Below are positions 27,302 through 35,028 of a stretch of DNA of 64,000 bases, one piece after another. The notes beneath the pieces are model-generated. The model was not told the origin of the DNA. It ran no database searches and was given only the letters and a program-made list of their open reading frames with translations. The stretch covers positions 9,180,580-9,244,579 of the forward strand of contig NZ_AP025018.1 in the NCBI RefSeq assembly GCF_019977735.1, written 5' to 3'. Position 1 is the stretch's first letter; each line of letters opens with the position of its first letter. The translations under genes and the position numbers were made by a program. This DNA comes from Calothrix sp. PCC 7716. Lineage in GTDB: Bacteria > Cyanobacteriota > Cyanobacteriia > Cyanobacteriales > Nostocaceae.

Positions 27302-27910
27302 TTATACTGCAAAATTATTCATAGGTATGTCATCTTGACTATGGTAAGGCTTATCGACATGATTATAAGCTGTTAAATTAGACATTATTTGTTGATAAGC
27401 TTCCTCTGGTGTATAAGGATAAGGTATACGATAAATTTTTTGCTCACTATAGACTGCATTTAGTTCATTTTGCCAGTATTTTACTCTATCCAGTAGTAAG
27501 TCTTCATTGACTTGTTCTACAACTTTTACAACAAAAGCTTCTATACCCGAAAATATCCAGTCACTTTGGAACAAAATTGATTTCCCACGACCAGCACAAC
27601 TTCTCAAGTATTCTTCTGAATTTTCCCATGTTTCTCTCATATTTCTGATTTTGTGGCTATCACCAAGTTCTTTGATATAAGTTTTCATTCTTTGTTCAAA
27701 ATTTTTTGTTTGTCCTACATACATTCTACTATTTGGCAAACAAATTATAGAGTAAATATATCCTGTTTGAGGATGATTTTTAATTAATTCAATTGCCTGC
27801 TCTTTTGTTTCCGCTAAGAGAGTTTTTCCTGTTAGTATTTTTTTTAGAGTTTTGATAAACTCCTTATCTAAATATTGGTCGCATTGGTTTATTTTGGGAA
27901 AAGTAGACAT
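27302..27910 (-). CDS. GIY-YIG nuclease-domain protein
   Basis: 202 residues. The domain starts at GYIYSI (50-55), continues with RMYVGQT (63-68), conserved Arg74 (FEQRM) and Glu149 (YWQNELN), so the Y-Y-R-E set of a GIY-YIG nuclease is complete. About 45 N-terminal and 45 C-terminal residues flank it. Such single-domain proteins act as homing-type or repair nucleases; the target is unknown. It converges with the RNA-polymerase-like gene. Confidence 0.8.
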   Translation of the reverse strand: MSTFPKINQCDQYLDKEFIKTLKKILTGKTLLAETKEQAIELIKNHPQTGYIYSIICLPNSRMYVGQTKNFEQRMKTYIKELGDSHKIRNMRETWENSEEYLRSCAGRGKSILFQSDWIFSGIEAFVVKVVEQVNEDLLLDRVKYWQNELNAVYSEQKIYRIPYPYTPEEAYQQIMSNLTAYNHVDKPYHSQDDIPMNNFAV

Positions 27911-27999
27911 ACATTACTTAAGTTTTCATTTATCAGAGTTTTTAGCCACCAGCACTGCACGCTCTGTTGGGGGATATCATTTTAAACAGACCAGTATTG

Positions 28000-28224
28000 C
28001 TATTCATCTTCATTTTTAAGACGTTGAGAAAGTAGACAATCCTCAAAGCTAAAGGCTTCCTCATCCAGAAAACTAGATATTGCCATTTCGATGGTAGCTT
28101 CAAGTGAGCATTCAAGTTCAGCGGATTTTTTTAAGAGTGCAGCTTTTATATAATCAGGCAAGTGGTCAACAAGCTGATTAATCGCTTCAGAGGAAAGGTG
28201 TTGAGTTGTGAGGGTTTGAGCCAT
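28000..28224 (-). CDS. Small hypothetical protein downstream of broken GIY-YIG gene
   Basis: 74 residues, helical and acidic at the end (FSFEDCLLSQRLKNEDE). It starts three bases after the stop of the frameshifted GIY-YIG gene, so the two formed an operon. It could be a small regulator or antitoxin-like protein, but no motif settles this. Confidence 0.55.
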   Translation of the reverse strand: MAQTLTTQHLSSEAINQLVDHLPDYIKAALLKKSAELECSLEATIEMAISSFLDEEAFSFEDCLLSQRLKNEDE

Positions 28225-28226
28225 AA

Positions 28227-28590
28227 TTATCTGGGGATTTTAACGTTGTAAGGTGGATTGCTAGCTTGGAGTATAAGGGTCTCTAATTCATATAATAGCC
28301 CTGGTTTTTGCCACTGGTTAATAGTAACAAAAGTAATCCGTACATCTTCTGGGTCGTAACGGTCTAACGATCCCCAAAGGAAAGCCTTGTGTCCTCCACG
28401 TAGCCTGTCTCGTAGGTTTTTAGCTTTGCCGATATAAAGTAATCCTTCGGATAAATGCCGCTCAGGCGTATAAGCCTACTGTCGGGGGGATATTTAAAAA
28501 CTCACGACTGAGAGGGTGGCATTGATCAAAACTAGTAAAAGCGAGAGCATTTAGGATTTGACGGGCTTCTTGTTGAATAGAGTCGGGCAT
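28227..28590 (-). pseudogene. Frameshifted GIY-YIG family gene
   Basis: From ATG 28590 the minus strand reads MPDSIQQEARQ ... IPPTVGLYA and then stops (TGA). One frame over, the homology continues: TPERHLSEGLLYIGKAKNL, then RDRLRGGHKAF and YELETLILQ, to a TAA at 28229-28227. The two halves form one GIY-YIG domain (GLY ... LLYIGK, Arg, Glu). Loss of one TA pair in a TATA run, GLYTPE becoming GLYA-stop, explains the break. Confidence 0.8.
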
Positions 28591-28949
28591 GATAGCAGGA
28601 AATCGCATCTGCTCGATTTTACCTTGAGTAGAGTCTCAAGGCACCTCCCCAATGTTTCTTTCATGGTATCCACTCTCCAAATTTTATGACATTGACCACT
28701 AGTTTCGGTGCCATCTTAAAAGTCGTTACAGACATTTAAATGTAATTTTAATTACCTTGAACATTCTATTTCGGTATTTATATTGAGGAAAAATCGATTT
28801 TTTATCTTTAGCTATAGTATATAAATTTACTTTTGCTGTCGTAGCGCTCTCAAATTTTTTTTCTATTTGAAATAATTTGATTGTAACAGCTTTGCGATGA
28901 GATTCTACAAAATTAAGTCTTAGAATCCTTGCCACAGCTTTGTTTTTTA
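28591..28949. other. Intergenic region without clear gene
   Basis: About 360 bases. A 69-codon minus-strand ORF (28726-28935) is AT-rich, lacks a ribosome binding site and is unlikely to be real. Nothing else seen. Confidence 0.4.
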
Positions 28950-28975
28950 AAAATGTGAACCGTGGTTCACATTTT
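28950..28975 (-). terminator. Terminator hairpin after Uma2-like gene
   Basis: Perfect 12-bp stem AAAATGTGAACC / GGTTCACATTTT with a 2-base loop, starting at the stop codon of the 28975-29577 gene. Confidence 0.7.
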
Positions 28976-29577
28976 CATGCGCCGCCTGCAAGTGCTTTTT
29001 GAAATGTTTTGATAGCATCAACATGATTTACCATATTTACACAACGTAACAACAAATCTAGATCAATTCCTTTAACTTCCTCACTGTTGGAAATTTTTTG
29101 GTATTCTGCCGTATTTCCCTCTAAACGCAGGTGATAAACATCTAAAACTCCATCTTCCCAAAACCATACTTCTGGAATCTTTAATCGCTTATATGCTTCT
29201 AATTTGTTTATACCACCACTGCTAAACACTACCTCAATGGCCAAATCAGGACGCGCGCGACCAGGGGCAAGTTTATAAGATTTATCTGCTTCCCGCTTAA
29301 CGCCAGCTACTTCACTTTCTAAGGTCACGGAACCAGTTGGGGTAAAGTCAAACCCTGCCATCAAAAGGTATAGTTCTAGCAAGGCACCGATTCTTTCCTT
29401 TACTGTCTCATGTGGTTCACCCGGCATTCGTCGAATCTCCAAAACTCCGTCTAAAAAAGAAAGCCGATACCCTGGACGGTCGAGCAATTGCTCAACTGCT
29501 TTAAACTCTTGCCAGGTTAATCCTTCAAATATATGAGGTGATTCCTTTTTCGGTATTGTGGGTGTTGCTGCCGTCAT
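28975..29577 (-). CDS. Uma2-family (DUF820) PD-(D/E)XK-type protein
   Basis: 200 residues from ATG 29577 (MTAATPT), chosen because GGAG stands 7 bases upstream; the longer ORF to 29706 is not needed. The family signature is visible: GLTWQEFKAVEQLL, LDGVLEIRRMPG, E97-A-D98, then RPDLAIEVVFSSGGINKLE with Asp111, Glu115 and Lys125 as likely nuclease residues, and IPEVWFWEDG. Uma2 proteins are very abundant in cyanobacteria, have a restriction-nuclease fold, and their biological role is unsettled. Confidence 0.85.
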   Translation of the reverse strand: MTAATPTIPKKESPHIFEGLTWQEFKAVEQLLDRPGYRLSFLDGVLEIRRMPGEPHETVKERIGALLELYLLMAGFDFTPTGSVTLESEVAGVKREADKSYKLAPGRARPDLAIEVVFSSGGINKLEAYKRLKIPEVWFWEDGVLDVYHLRLEGNTAEYQKISNSEEVKGIDLDLLLRCVNMVNHVDAIKTFQKALAGGA

Positions 29578-29692
29578 TTTAATTCTCCAGTCATGACTAG
29601 GAGTTTGTTTCCAGATTAGAAATAGTTGTTGGAGAGGTTTGGTTTTATTGTAACTTCTTTTTTTACTGCAAGTAGTCAGTTGAAAGTATCCA

Positions 29693-29719
29693 GAGGCTAC
29701 CACCAAAGGTGATAACCTC
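29693..29719 (-). terminator. Hairpin after the 29752-30288 gene
   Basis: Minus-strand stem GAGGTTATCACC-TTT-GGTGGTAGCCTC, 12 bp with two G-U pairs, 33 bases beyond the stop of the upstream gene. No strong T-run. Confidence 0.5.
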
Positions 29720-29751
29720 TTGTCTGTACATATGAACTAACGAGGATAAAC

Positions 29752-30288
29752 TTAACAAAATTCTTCTTGCTTGCTGGTTGAAGTTTTCAGTGTCACTTGA
29801 TCAAGTACCCTTTCAACTTCGGATGGCTGCGATTTTAACTTTGTGCTTAATTGCTCGCGCAATATTCCTACCTTTTGGTAGCTTCCATCAACCTTATCTT
29901 TAATTCCTAAACGTCGTGCAGCAGTACGAACACGGGACTGTGGTAGCTTTTGTATCAAAAGTTCAAGCGATTCTATGTCTGCATGGTGTGCTATTAGTGG
30001 CACCGCAAAATCTGCTGCTGGTATAGATACAGTCTTTACATCTGTGGCAGTTAATAGAAGCTGTTGCCTACTTACATTTTCAAGCTGTGGATATACTTGT
30101 TGCACTTCTACTTTGTTCTTCGCGACGTTATTCCACAACTGCGTCAGTCCTATAGAGAAATCTAACGCTATTGTAATCATGATAGTAGCACAAAGTACTA
30201 CAATGGTCATTGTTAAGAAATATTGAATGCTTTGCATTTTCTGTCTCTCCATATAAATAGCGCGTGTAGCGAGTGCGCTTTGTTTCAT
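29752..30288 (-). CDS. Membrane-anchored protein with SAP-like C-terminus
   Basis: 178 residues. One membrane helix at about 24-47 (FLTMTIVVLCATIMITIALDF). The C-terminal part contains RTAARRLGIKDKVDGSYQK and LREQLSTKL, a helix-extended-loop-helix pattern like SAP-type nucleic-acid-binding units. A membrane-tethered DNA-binding role is possible but not shown. It leads a minus-strand series of small plasmid genes. A start at M13 (MERQKM) is an alternative. Confidence 0.5.
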   Translation of the reverse strand: MKQSALATRAIYMERQKMQSIQYFLTMTIVVLCATIMITIALDFSIGLTQLWNNVAKNKVEVQQVYPQLENVSRQQLLLTATDVKTVSIPAADFAVPLIAHHADIESLELLIQKLPQSRVRTAARRLGIKDKVDGSYQKVGILREQLSTKLKSQPSEVERVLDQVTLKTSTSKQEEFC

Positions 30289-30329
30289 AAATATTGACCC
30301 GTAAGGGTTTGCAATTATCCTCCAAACAC

Positions 30330-30611
30330 TTAATTTAAGCTTCTTCCCCCTTGTTCTTCAAGCATTGCAATTAACACGAGATATTCTGTTTCTGGAGAAA
30401 ATCGCGTTCTGAAATATATACGGAATGAGCCATCTGAGTAAATTTTTAAATCTTTTTCATTGAAGACTATTTCCTGACGTTGCAACCATTCTATAGCTTG
30501 ACTATAAAACTCAGCTAGAAATAGTGCGGGAAAGTAAATACGCGCGCTAATAGCTCCAGTTCGTGCGTGAACTATTACACGAAATTGTGGGTGTGTTAAA
30601 ACGAGTGCCAT
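30330..30611 (-). CDS. Hypothetical protein
   Basis: 93 residues with mixed alpha/beta composition (FRVIVHARTGAISARIYFP, LKIYSDGSFRIYFRTRF). No family recognised. It is 41 bases upstream of the 30288 start on the same strand. Confidence 0.5.
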   Translation of the reverse strand: MALVLTHPQFRVIVHARTGAISARIYFPALFLAEFYSQAIEWLQRQEIVFNEKDLKIYSDGSFRIYFRTRFSPETEYLVLIAMLEEQGGRSLN

Positions 30612-30722
30612 ATTGTATTACCGTTGTAAATAAGGACAAGAAAGAAAAAGGATTAAAATACTGAGCGTTTTTAATAGTGGATACTCAGTATTTAAGACTC
30701 GTGTGTTACAGGCGCCATGTAG

Positions 30723-31052
30723 TTAAGGCAAATGTTTTGACAATTGGTAAACTCCAGTATCAATTTCTAATTGGTAAGTGTTCGCAGGATGTTGCTTTAG
30801 AAAGTATTCAACGTCAGATATTTGAGTTAAAGTCAGTTCAGTAGTCAGAGCATAACCGCTTTTTTGCAATACAATTTTTGGAAACTCTTTTTTCCCGCAT
30901 CTTCCTGTTTGCAGTAAATAATACTGATTTTGATTGATTTGTAACTCGTAGTCCAGAGCTTGATAAAAATTTAAAAACTCAATCAGACGTTCTATTGAGC
31001 TTATTTCATGTGAATATAGCGTTCCAGATTGTGTTCTACAGGATATAAACAT
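30723..31052 (-). CDS. Hypothetical protein
   Basis: 109 residues, soluble, alpha/beta pattern with two similar halves (IERLIEFLNFYQALDYELQI and ISDVEYFLKQHPANTYQLEI), each a helix followed by a Y-x-L-x-I strand, so an internal duplication is likely. Its leader carries an AGGCGTGAGCCT hairpin (31089-31100). Confidence 0.5.
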   Translation of the reverse strand: MFISCRTQSGTLYSHEISSIERLIEFLNFYQALDYELQINQNQYYLLQTGRCGKKEFPKIVLQKSGYALTTELTLTQISDVEYFLKQHPANTYQLEIDTGVYQLSKHLP

Positions 31053-31088
31053 AATTAATCCCCGTTATCGTATTTCCATTGCTTCTTG

Positions 31089-31100
31089 AGGCGTGAGCCT
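31089..31100. repeat. GGCGTNAGCC mini-hairpin, copy 1
   Basis: AGGCGTGAGCCT, 37 bases upstream of the 31052 start. Same word upstream of three other minus-strand ORFs (31928, 40631, 40943). Confidence 0.5.
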
Positions 31101-31115
31101 ATAAGGGCGTGAGTG

Positions 31116-31222
31116 GGCAGTCGGCAGTCGGCAGTGGGGTGGAAAAAGATTGTTTGAGTCAATCAATTTTTCTTATTAACTACTGACTGTACTTCCGTTA
31201 CGACTGCCGATTGCCGACTGCC
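31116..31222. repeat. Long inverted repeat built of GGCAGTC units
   Basis: Left arm (31116-31135) is nearly three tandem copies of GGCAGTC; right arm (31203-31222) is its inverse with one substitution. It separates two minus-strand genes and can fold into a 20-bp stem, possibly ending the 31229 transcript. CGGCAGT tandems are common dispersed repeats in cyanobacteria. Confidence 0.6.
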
Positions 31223-31228
31223 TACTGC

Positions 31229-31486
31229 CTATTTTTTACGCTCCTGAATAATTTCTAATTGTTGGCGCCGATACCTTAGTATTAACTTTGTATCAGGCAC
31301 AATTCCTTTTTTCTTTGGAAAATAGATGAGGTAATCACCTGTTGATTGGCTATACATATAAACTACCCCAATACAGTTTGTTAAATCGAGCAATTGGTGG
31401 CAGTCGTATCCATTTATGCGAACTTTAGTACCACTCTTAATTACAAAAAAGTTGAGCGATAGCTGAATAAAGCTATTACTATTCAT
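31229..31486 (-). CDS. Hypothetical protein
   Basis: 85 residues; beta-rich (LNFFVIKSGTKVRINGYD, TGDYLIYFPKKKG), perhaps a small SH3-like barrel in which GTKVRI opens a strand. No recognised family. It is the third gene of the small-ORF series. Confidence 0.5.
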   Translation of the reverse strand: MNSNSFIQLSLNFFVIKSGTKVRINGYDCHQLLDLTNCIGVVYMYSQSTGDYLIYFPKKKGIVPDTKLILRYRRQQLEIIQERKK

Positions 31487-31527
31487 GGTTCTATTACCGA
31501 GTTCAGTAGTTTTTGTTTATGCCTGTA

Positions 31528-31890
31528 TTAATATTCACTTGGTAACATCAACACTTTCTGAGCGAGATAAAGTTTAATGCTAGGCAATGGAAAGTCAGTG
31601 TAAGGAATTTCTTGTCTTAATACTTCTTTGTCAATATCCCACTCACAAATCAAGACACCAGATTTTTCTTGAACTATCAGGCGCCATATTTGAAGTTCTG
31701 CCAAGTAAGGATTCGATAACAATTCTTTAGTTTGATGTGAAGCGATAGCATCAATAAGCCAAAAACTTTGTGCAGTTTCAGCTAAATGCTTGATACCTTC
31801 GGTATATCGGATATTTAACCAATGCTTATGTAAAACACACGAACCACTAAATCGTTTTAGTTCTGCAATTATTTCTTCCGCGCTTTTCAT
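31528..31890 (-). CDS. DUF6876-like protein
   Basis: 120 residues. The blocks LKRFSGSCVLHKHWL, YTEGIKHLAETAQSFWLIDAIA, LQIWRLIV and YTDFPLPSIKLYL correspond to the DUF6876 family as I remember it, common in plasmids and phages and of unknown function. The gene is followed upstream by a GGCGTAAGCC hairpin and the terminator of the preceding gene. Confidence 0.7.
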   Translation of the reverse strand: MKSAEEIIAELKRFSGSCVLHKHWLNIRYTEGIKHLAETAQSFWLIDAIASHQTKELLSNPYLAELQIWRLIVQEKSGVLICEWDIDKEVLRQEIPYTDFPLPSIKLYLAQKVLMLPSEY

Positions 31891-31927
31891 GGCTTAACCC
31901 TTTAAACATGGTTTCCGCTACCAAAAA

Positions 31928-31937
31928 GGCGTAAGCC
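31928..31937. repeat. GGCGTNAGCC mini-hairpin, copy 2
   Basis: GGCGTAAGCC, 38 bases upstream of the 31890 start. Confidence 0.5.
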
Positions 31938-31939
31938 AA

Positions 31940-31976
31940 AAAAAGCTACTAGTAATTGTAAAACTAGTAGCTTTTT
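31940..31976. terminator. Bidirectional terminator
   Basis: Stem AAAAAGCTACTAG / CTAGTAGCTTTTT (13 bp) with an 11-base loop, A/T tracts on both sides. It terminates the 32001-32249 minus-strand gene. Confidence 0.8.
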
Positions 31977-32000
31977 GTTTTAGGTACTTATATAAATAGC

Positions 32001-32249
32001 TTAAGAAACACAAGCGAATTCACTCTCTGGAGCTAACTCTGATTCTGTTAACTCATCACAATAACCAAGCGGGTAATCCAAGACTATGGTATAATTCCAA
32101 ATATTATTGTCATCAAGACGTAATCCAGTAACTCGACCGATAGCCCATTTACTTGGGTCACAATTACTTCGCATTGCAACGCGCGAGTTAAATGTATATT
32201 TCGGAGATTGAGCGCGGTAATCAGAGAATCTGATGGTAATATTGTTCAT
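32001..32249 (-). CDS. Small beta-rich hypothetical protein
   Basis: 82 residues from ATG 32249 (MNNITIRFSDYR). The longer frame to 32432 is rejected because it overlaps inverted copies of the CAAAGTCAAAGT repeat. Blocks PKYTFNSRVAM, WAIGRVTGLRL and WNYTIVLDYP suggest a small beta barrel of a plasmid family unknown to me. No ribosome binding site is obvious, so the start is uncertain. Confidence 0.45.
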   Translation of the reverse strand: MNNITIRFSDYRAQSPKYTFNSRVAMRSNCDPSKWAIGRVTGLRLDDNNIWNYTIVLDYPLGYCDELTESELAPESEFACVS

Positions 32250-32597
32250 ATTTTTGTGTAATTGAAATACAACAGTATTCACTTTCAATTCCGGCGTAAG
32301 CCTGAAAATATCTTTGATTTTCAGCACAAATTGAATGTGATTTGTAATTTGACTTTGCCAAAACGGCAAGCTGATGGTAAAAAAAGTTAACGGCAAAGTT
32401 ATGGTATAAAAGGTCGATATGTCGTGTTGCAATTAAAAACTAAAGCTCATCAAACTTTACAGAATACTACTTATATCCTATTTCATGCTTTACTTTGGTT
32501 AACTAGATAGCTCGTGTTGAAGCCGAAATAGCCGAAATTTTCCGTTCATACTTATCTCAGGTGTTATTGTCGATAAATACGGCAATCTTAAATCACG

Positions 32598-32738
32598 GCA
32601 ATCTCAAAGTTCAAAAATCCAATCGCGGCAAAGTCAAAGTAAAATAGGTTTTTTTGACACAGACATACACCACGCTGTTTGAAGCTTTGCAACACCTTAT
32701 GTGGCAAAGTCAAAGTAAAAATGCAGCAAAGTCAAAGT
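32598..32738. repeat. Iteron-like repeats GCAAAGTCAAAGT
   Basis: Three exact 13-bp copies start at 32628, 32704 and 32726; a diverged one (GCAATCTCAAAGT) starts at 32598. An inverted copy (TTTGACTTTGCC) is near 32346. Confidence 0.6.
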
Positions 32739-32816
32739 ACAAATTATATTGAAACAGACGCTTACATGTTCATATACACGATTGTCACTGGGACCATAAT
32801 ATTGCCGTTTTTCCGT

Positions 32817-33078
32817 GCTTATGCTTCCAATTCGCTATCGGACAAATTATGCTTCAAAGCCCAAAACTCAAACGGAGCAAGGATGTATAAACTATCACTA
32901 GTGTTGACTCAACGTTTTTATTAGGTTTAAAGGATGCAAAATTTTGTCACTCACGTATAGCTTTATGCTTCCATTTTGCACTTTAGGACAAGTTATACTG
33001 GCAATGTTAGGAATTGATGATAATCAACTAACGTAACAATAAGGGTTTCAGACTCTTAAATACTAGCTTATGCTTCCA
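32817..33078. repeat. Direct repeats GCTTATGCTTCCA
   Basis: Copies at 32817, 32960 (one extra T) and 33066, about 106-143 bases apart. After the first two, GGACAA(A/G)TTAT follows, so the repeated unit is about 35 bases. Confidence 0.55.
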
Positions 33079-33485
33079 TACCCAGAAAAGTTGTGGGTAT
33101 AGTTACAACGATACATGCTTTCACCAGTTTGAATTTGTTTATCTTTGTAATGTCCGTAATTTCAAGACGCTATGGGTAATTTTACTAAATTGTGAGAGCT
33201 TCATAAACCCAGCATATAAGTAGTATTATGGTTGCGAGTTAGATTGATGAAAATCGTGTAATTTCATATATTTATTATAGCATTTAAACCTACGCTATAG
33301 TTTGATTTAATTTGCTTTCTTCTTAGTGTTTTAATAAATATTTATAATGCTTAGGCTATTACTTCATTATGTTAAAACTATGTTTAACAAATACATCTGT
33401 ATTGAGAAGATGTTTAGCCAGTCTTACGGTGCCGCTTTTCGACAACATGTATTTGAACATTGTCATTTATAGCAACTTATCAAGA

Positions 33486-33511
33486 CGCTTATGGAAAATT
33501 TTCCACAAGCG
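33486..33511. repeat. 26-bp palindrome family, copy 5
   Basis: CGCTTA + TGGAAAATTTTCCA + CAAGCG; outer bases extend the symmetry to AAGAC/GTCTT (33482-33515). It lies 25 bases after the stop of the split gene. Confidence 0.85.
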
Positions 33512-33535
33512 TCTTAGAAAGCTGAAACACTCACA

Positions 33536-34028
33536 CTACTGTTGATTTACATACTTTATAAAATTGGAGACTTTCCAGTTTAAACCGTGAATTCGGTCGG
33601 CTATGTTTGGTTTTGATGAACTACCGTCGCAGAGCCTGCACTCGTCACATCTGACTCTATCATCTTCGGTGTGGCGACAGAGAATCTCGTTTTCATCTAA
33701 GGGCGCCTCTGGGGCGATAATTCTGAAAGTTCTCCAACCTTGATTTTGGGCTACGCGCGCTTCTTGTGAGCTTTGAACTGATGCCATTAAATATTTCTTC
33801 CATCGGGGGTCAGTTCTAGCGTTAGACCACTGGTGTGTGTAGCCTGTCCACTTATTTGATGCTAAGATTATTGGTTTCCAGACTTCAAACGGTACTGCTG
33901 TTGGGTCTCCATACGAACCAATTCTAATTGGGTAACGGTATCGCTCTAAAATTGCTATCTCGTTGGTGCCAAATTTTGGGTAAGTACCTGCTGCATACTT
34001 ACGATAGATATTATTTACTGGTAAGAGA
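33536..34028 (-). pseudogene. 3' part of a gene split by the Tn554-like element
   Basis: The frame is open well above the ATG at 33787: residues NNIYRKYAAGTYPKF, then RIGSYGDPTAVP, TGYTHQW, GWRTFRI and a final Cys-rich segment (CDECRLC) run on to the stop at 33536. This is the C-terminal two thirds of a conserved phage/plasmid protein. The N-terminal third, with CGNCPL and GSCYVN, is at 39815-40062. Removing 34029-39814 joins them in frame (248 + 493 = 741 bases, 247 codons). Function of the family is unknown; paired Cys suggest metal binding. Confidence 0.85.
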
Positions 34029-34140
34029 TTATGTAATACACAACAACAACAAAAGCTGTAAAATCAGTAGCTGATTTATTGTTTATGGTTTACACAACAA
34101 TATTTTATCTGTAACAAACAATAATCATACACCCCAATTC

Positions 34141-35028
34141 TCATAAAGGATATTTGGTAATCATCTCATCAAAAGAAATCAATTCTCCTTCTGGAGTACA
34201 GACATACAGTATTCCTTCAATCAACCTTGATGCTACTACTAATCCTTGAGACTGAGCTATTGAAAACCATTGATGAAATATTTCTGGCTCTAGTATATCT
34301 GAATTATTTTGATTTTTGTTCCAAGCATTCTTAATTGCTTCTGCAAGAAATCCAGCAGGATTTTTTACTTTTGTAGTAGCCAATGCTCCTTTTAAACAAT
34401 CAATAGCATTTAATACTATCTCTTTTGTAGTACATTCAATCAGCTTCGATAAAGTCGAATTAATTTGAATGTTTAAAGCTGTTAACTCGGATTTAATTTG
34501 CTCATCAGTCACTTTGTTATTATGATAACGTTTTTTCTTTATCGGTGTAACTTTTGATTTAGTATTAAATGTTTTACATTCATTTAACTGCTTCTCCAAA
34601 TCCTGGATAGTAGAGTTTTGACGTTCAATTTGTTCTTGTAATTGATGAACACGATAAACTTGACCTGCCAAAACCTCATTTTTACGTTTTAGCTCTTTAT
34701 TTTCTGATTCTAATTGGTGGATACGTTCTTTAATGCGAGCTACAATCTTTGTTTGAGACACCTCTGAAGTTGATTTTAACTCTTCACGAGGCATTGACGA
34801 TTGTGTATTACGTATTTCTGCTATTCTTTGCTTAATTTCCGGATATTTATACAAATAAGCAACACTAACTTTGGCTTGCTTTGCGACTGTATAGAAGTTA
34901 ATTTTTTCTTTTCTATGAGCCAAATGTTTGAGAGCTTGATTTACTCGATTAAGAGAATCTTCCTTGCGAGAAGCTTGTGCTTCTTTAAGATTATTAATCC
35001 TAGTTTGTTTAATATCATCTTTGCTCAT
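34141..35028 (-). CDS. tnpC: TnpC-like transposition protein (DUF6262-like)
   Basis: 295 residues. The N-terminal domain (NRVNQALKHLAHRKEKINFYTVAKQ, then AKVSVAYLYKYPEI) is a winged-helix-like DNA-binding unit seen in Tn554 TnpC homologues; a long coiled coil follows (about 100-150). The C-terminal 140 residues are unassigned and extend it beyond the 125 residues of classical TnpC. TnpC affects orientation and efficiency of Tn554 transposition. It overlaps the preceding gene by four bases. Confidence 0.75.
   Translation of the reverse strand: MSKDDIKQTRINNLKEAQASRKEDSLNRVNQALKHLAHRKEKINFYTVAKQAKVSVAYLYKYPEIKQRIAEIRNTQSSMPREELKSTSEVSQTKIVARIKERIHQLESENKELKRKNEVLAGQVYRVHQLQEQIERQNSTIQDLEKQLNECKTFNTKSKVTPIKKKRYHNNKVTDEQIKSELTALNIQINSTLSKLIECTTKEIVLNAIDCLKGALATTKVKNPAGFLAEAIKNAWNKNQNNSDILEPEIFHQWFSIAQSQGLVVASRLIEGILYVCTPEGELISFDEMITKYPL

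Larger units (their letters stand above)
32433..33485. other. Repeat-rich intergenic region, candidate replication or control region
   Basis: About 1 kb without a believable gene. It carries two sets of direct repeats (32598-32738 and 32817-33078) and AT-rich stretches (33230-33410). This is the most iteron-like region in the window, but no initiator gene is adjacent. Confidence 0.4.

Noticed and set aside
28726-28935. 69-codon minus-strand ORF
   Set aside because: AT-rich, Lys-heavy, no start signal, no neighbour relation; looks like chance.
32250-32432. Upstream extension of the 32001 gene
   Set aside because: It covers inverted copies of intergenic repeats and lacks the family-like composition of the downstream part.
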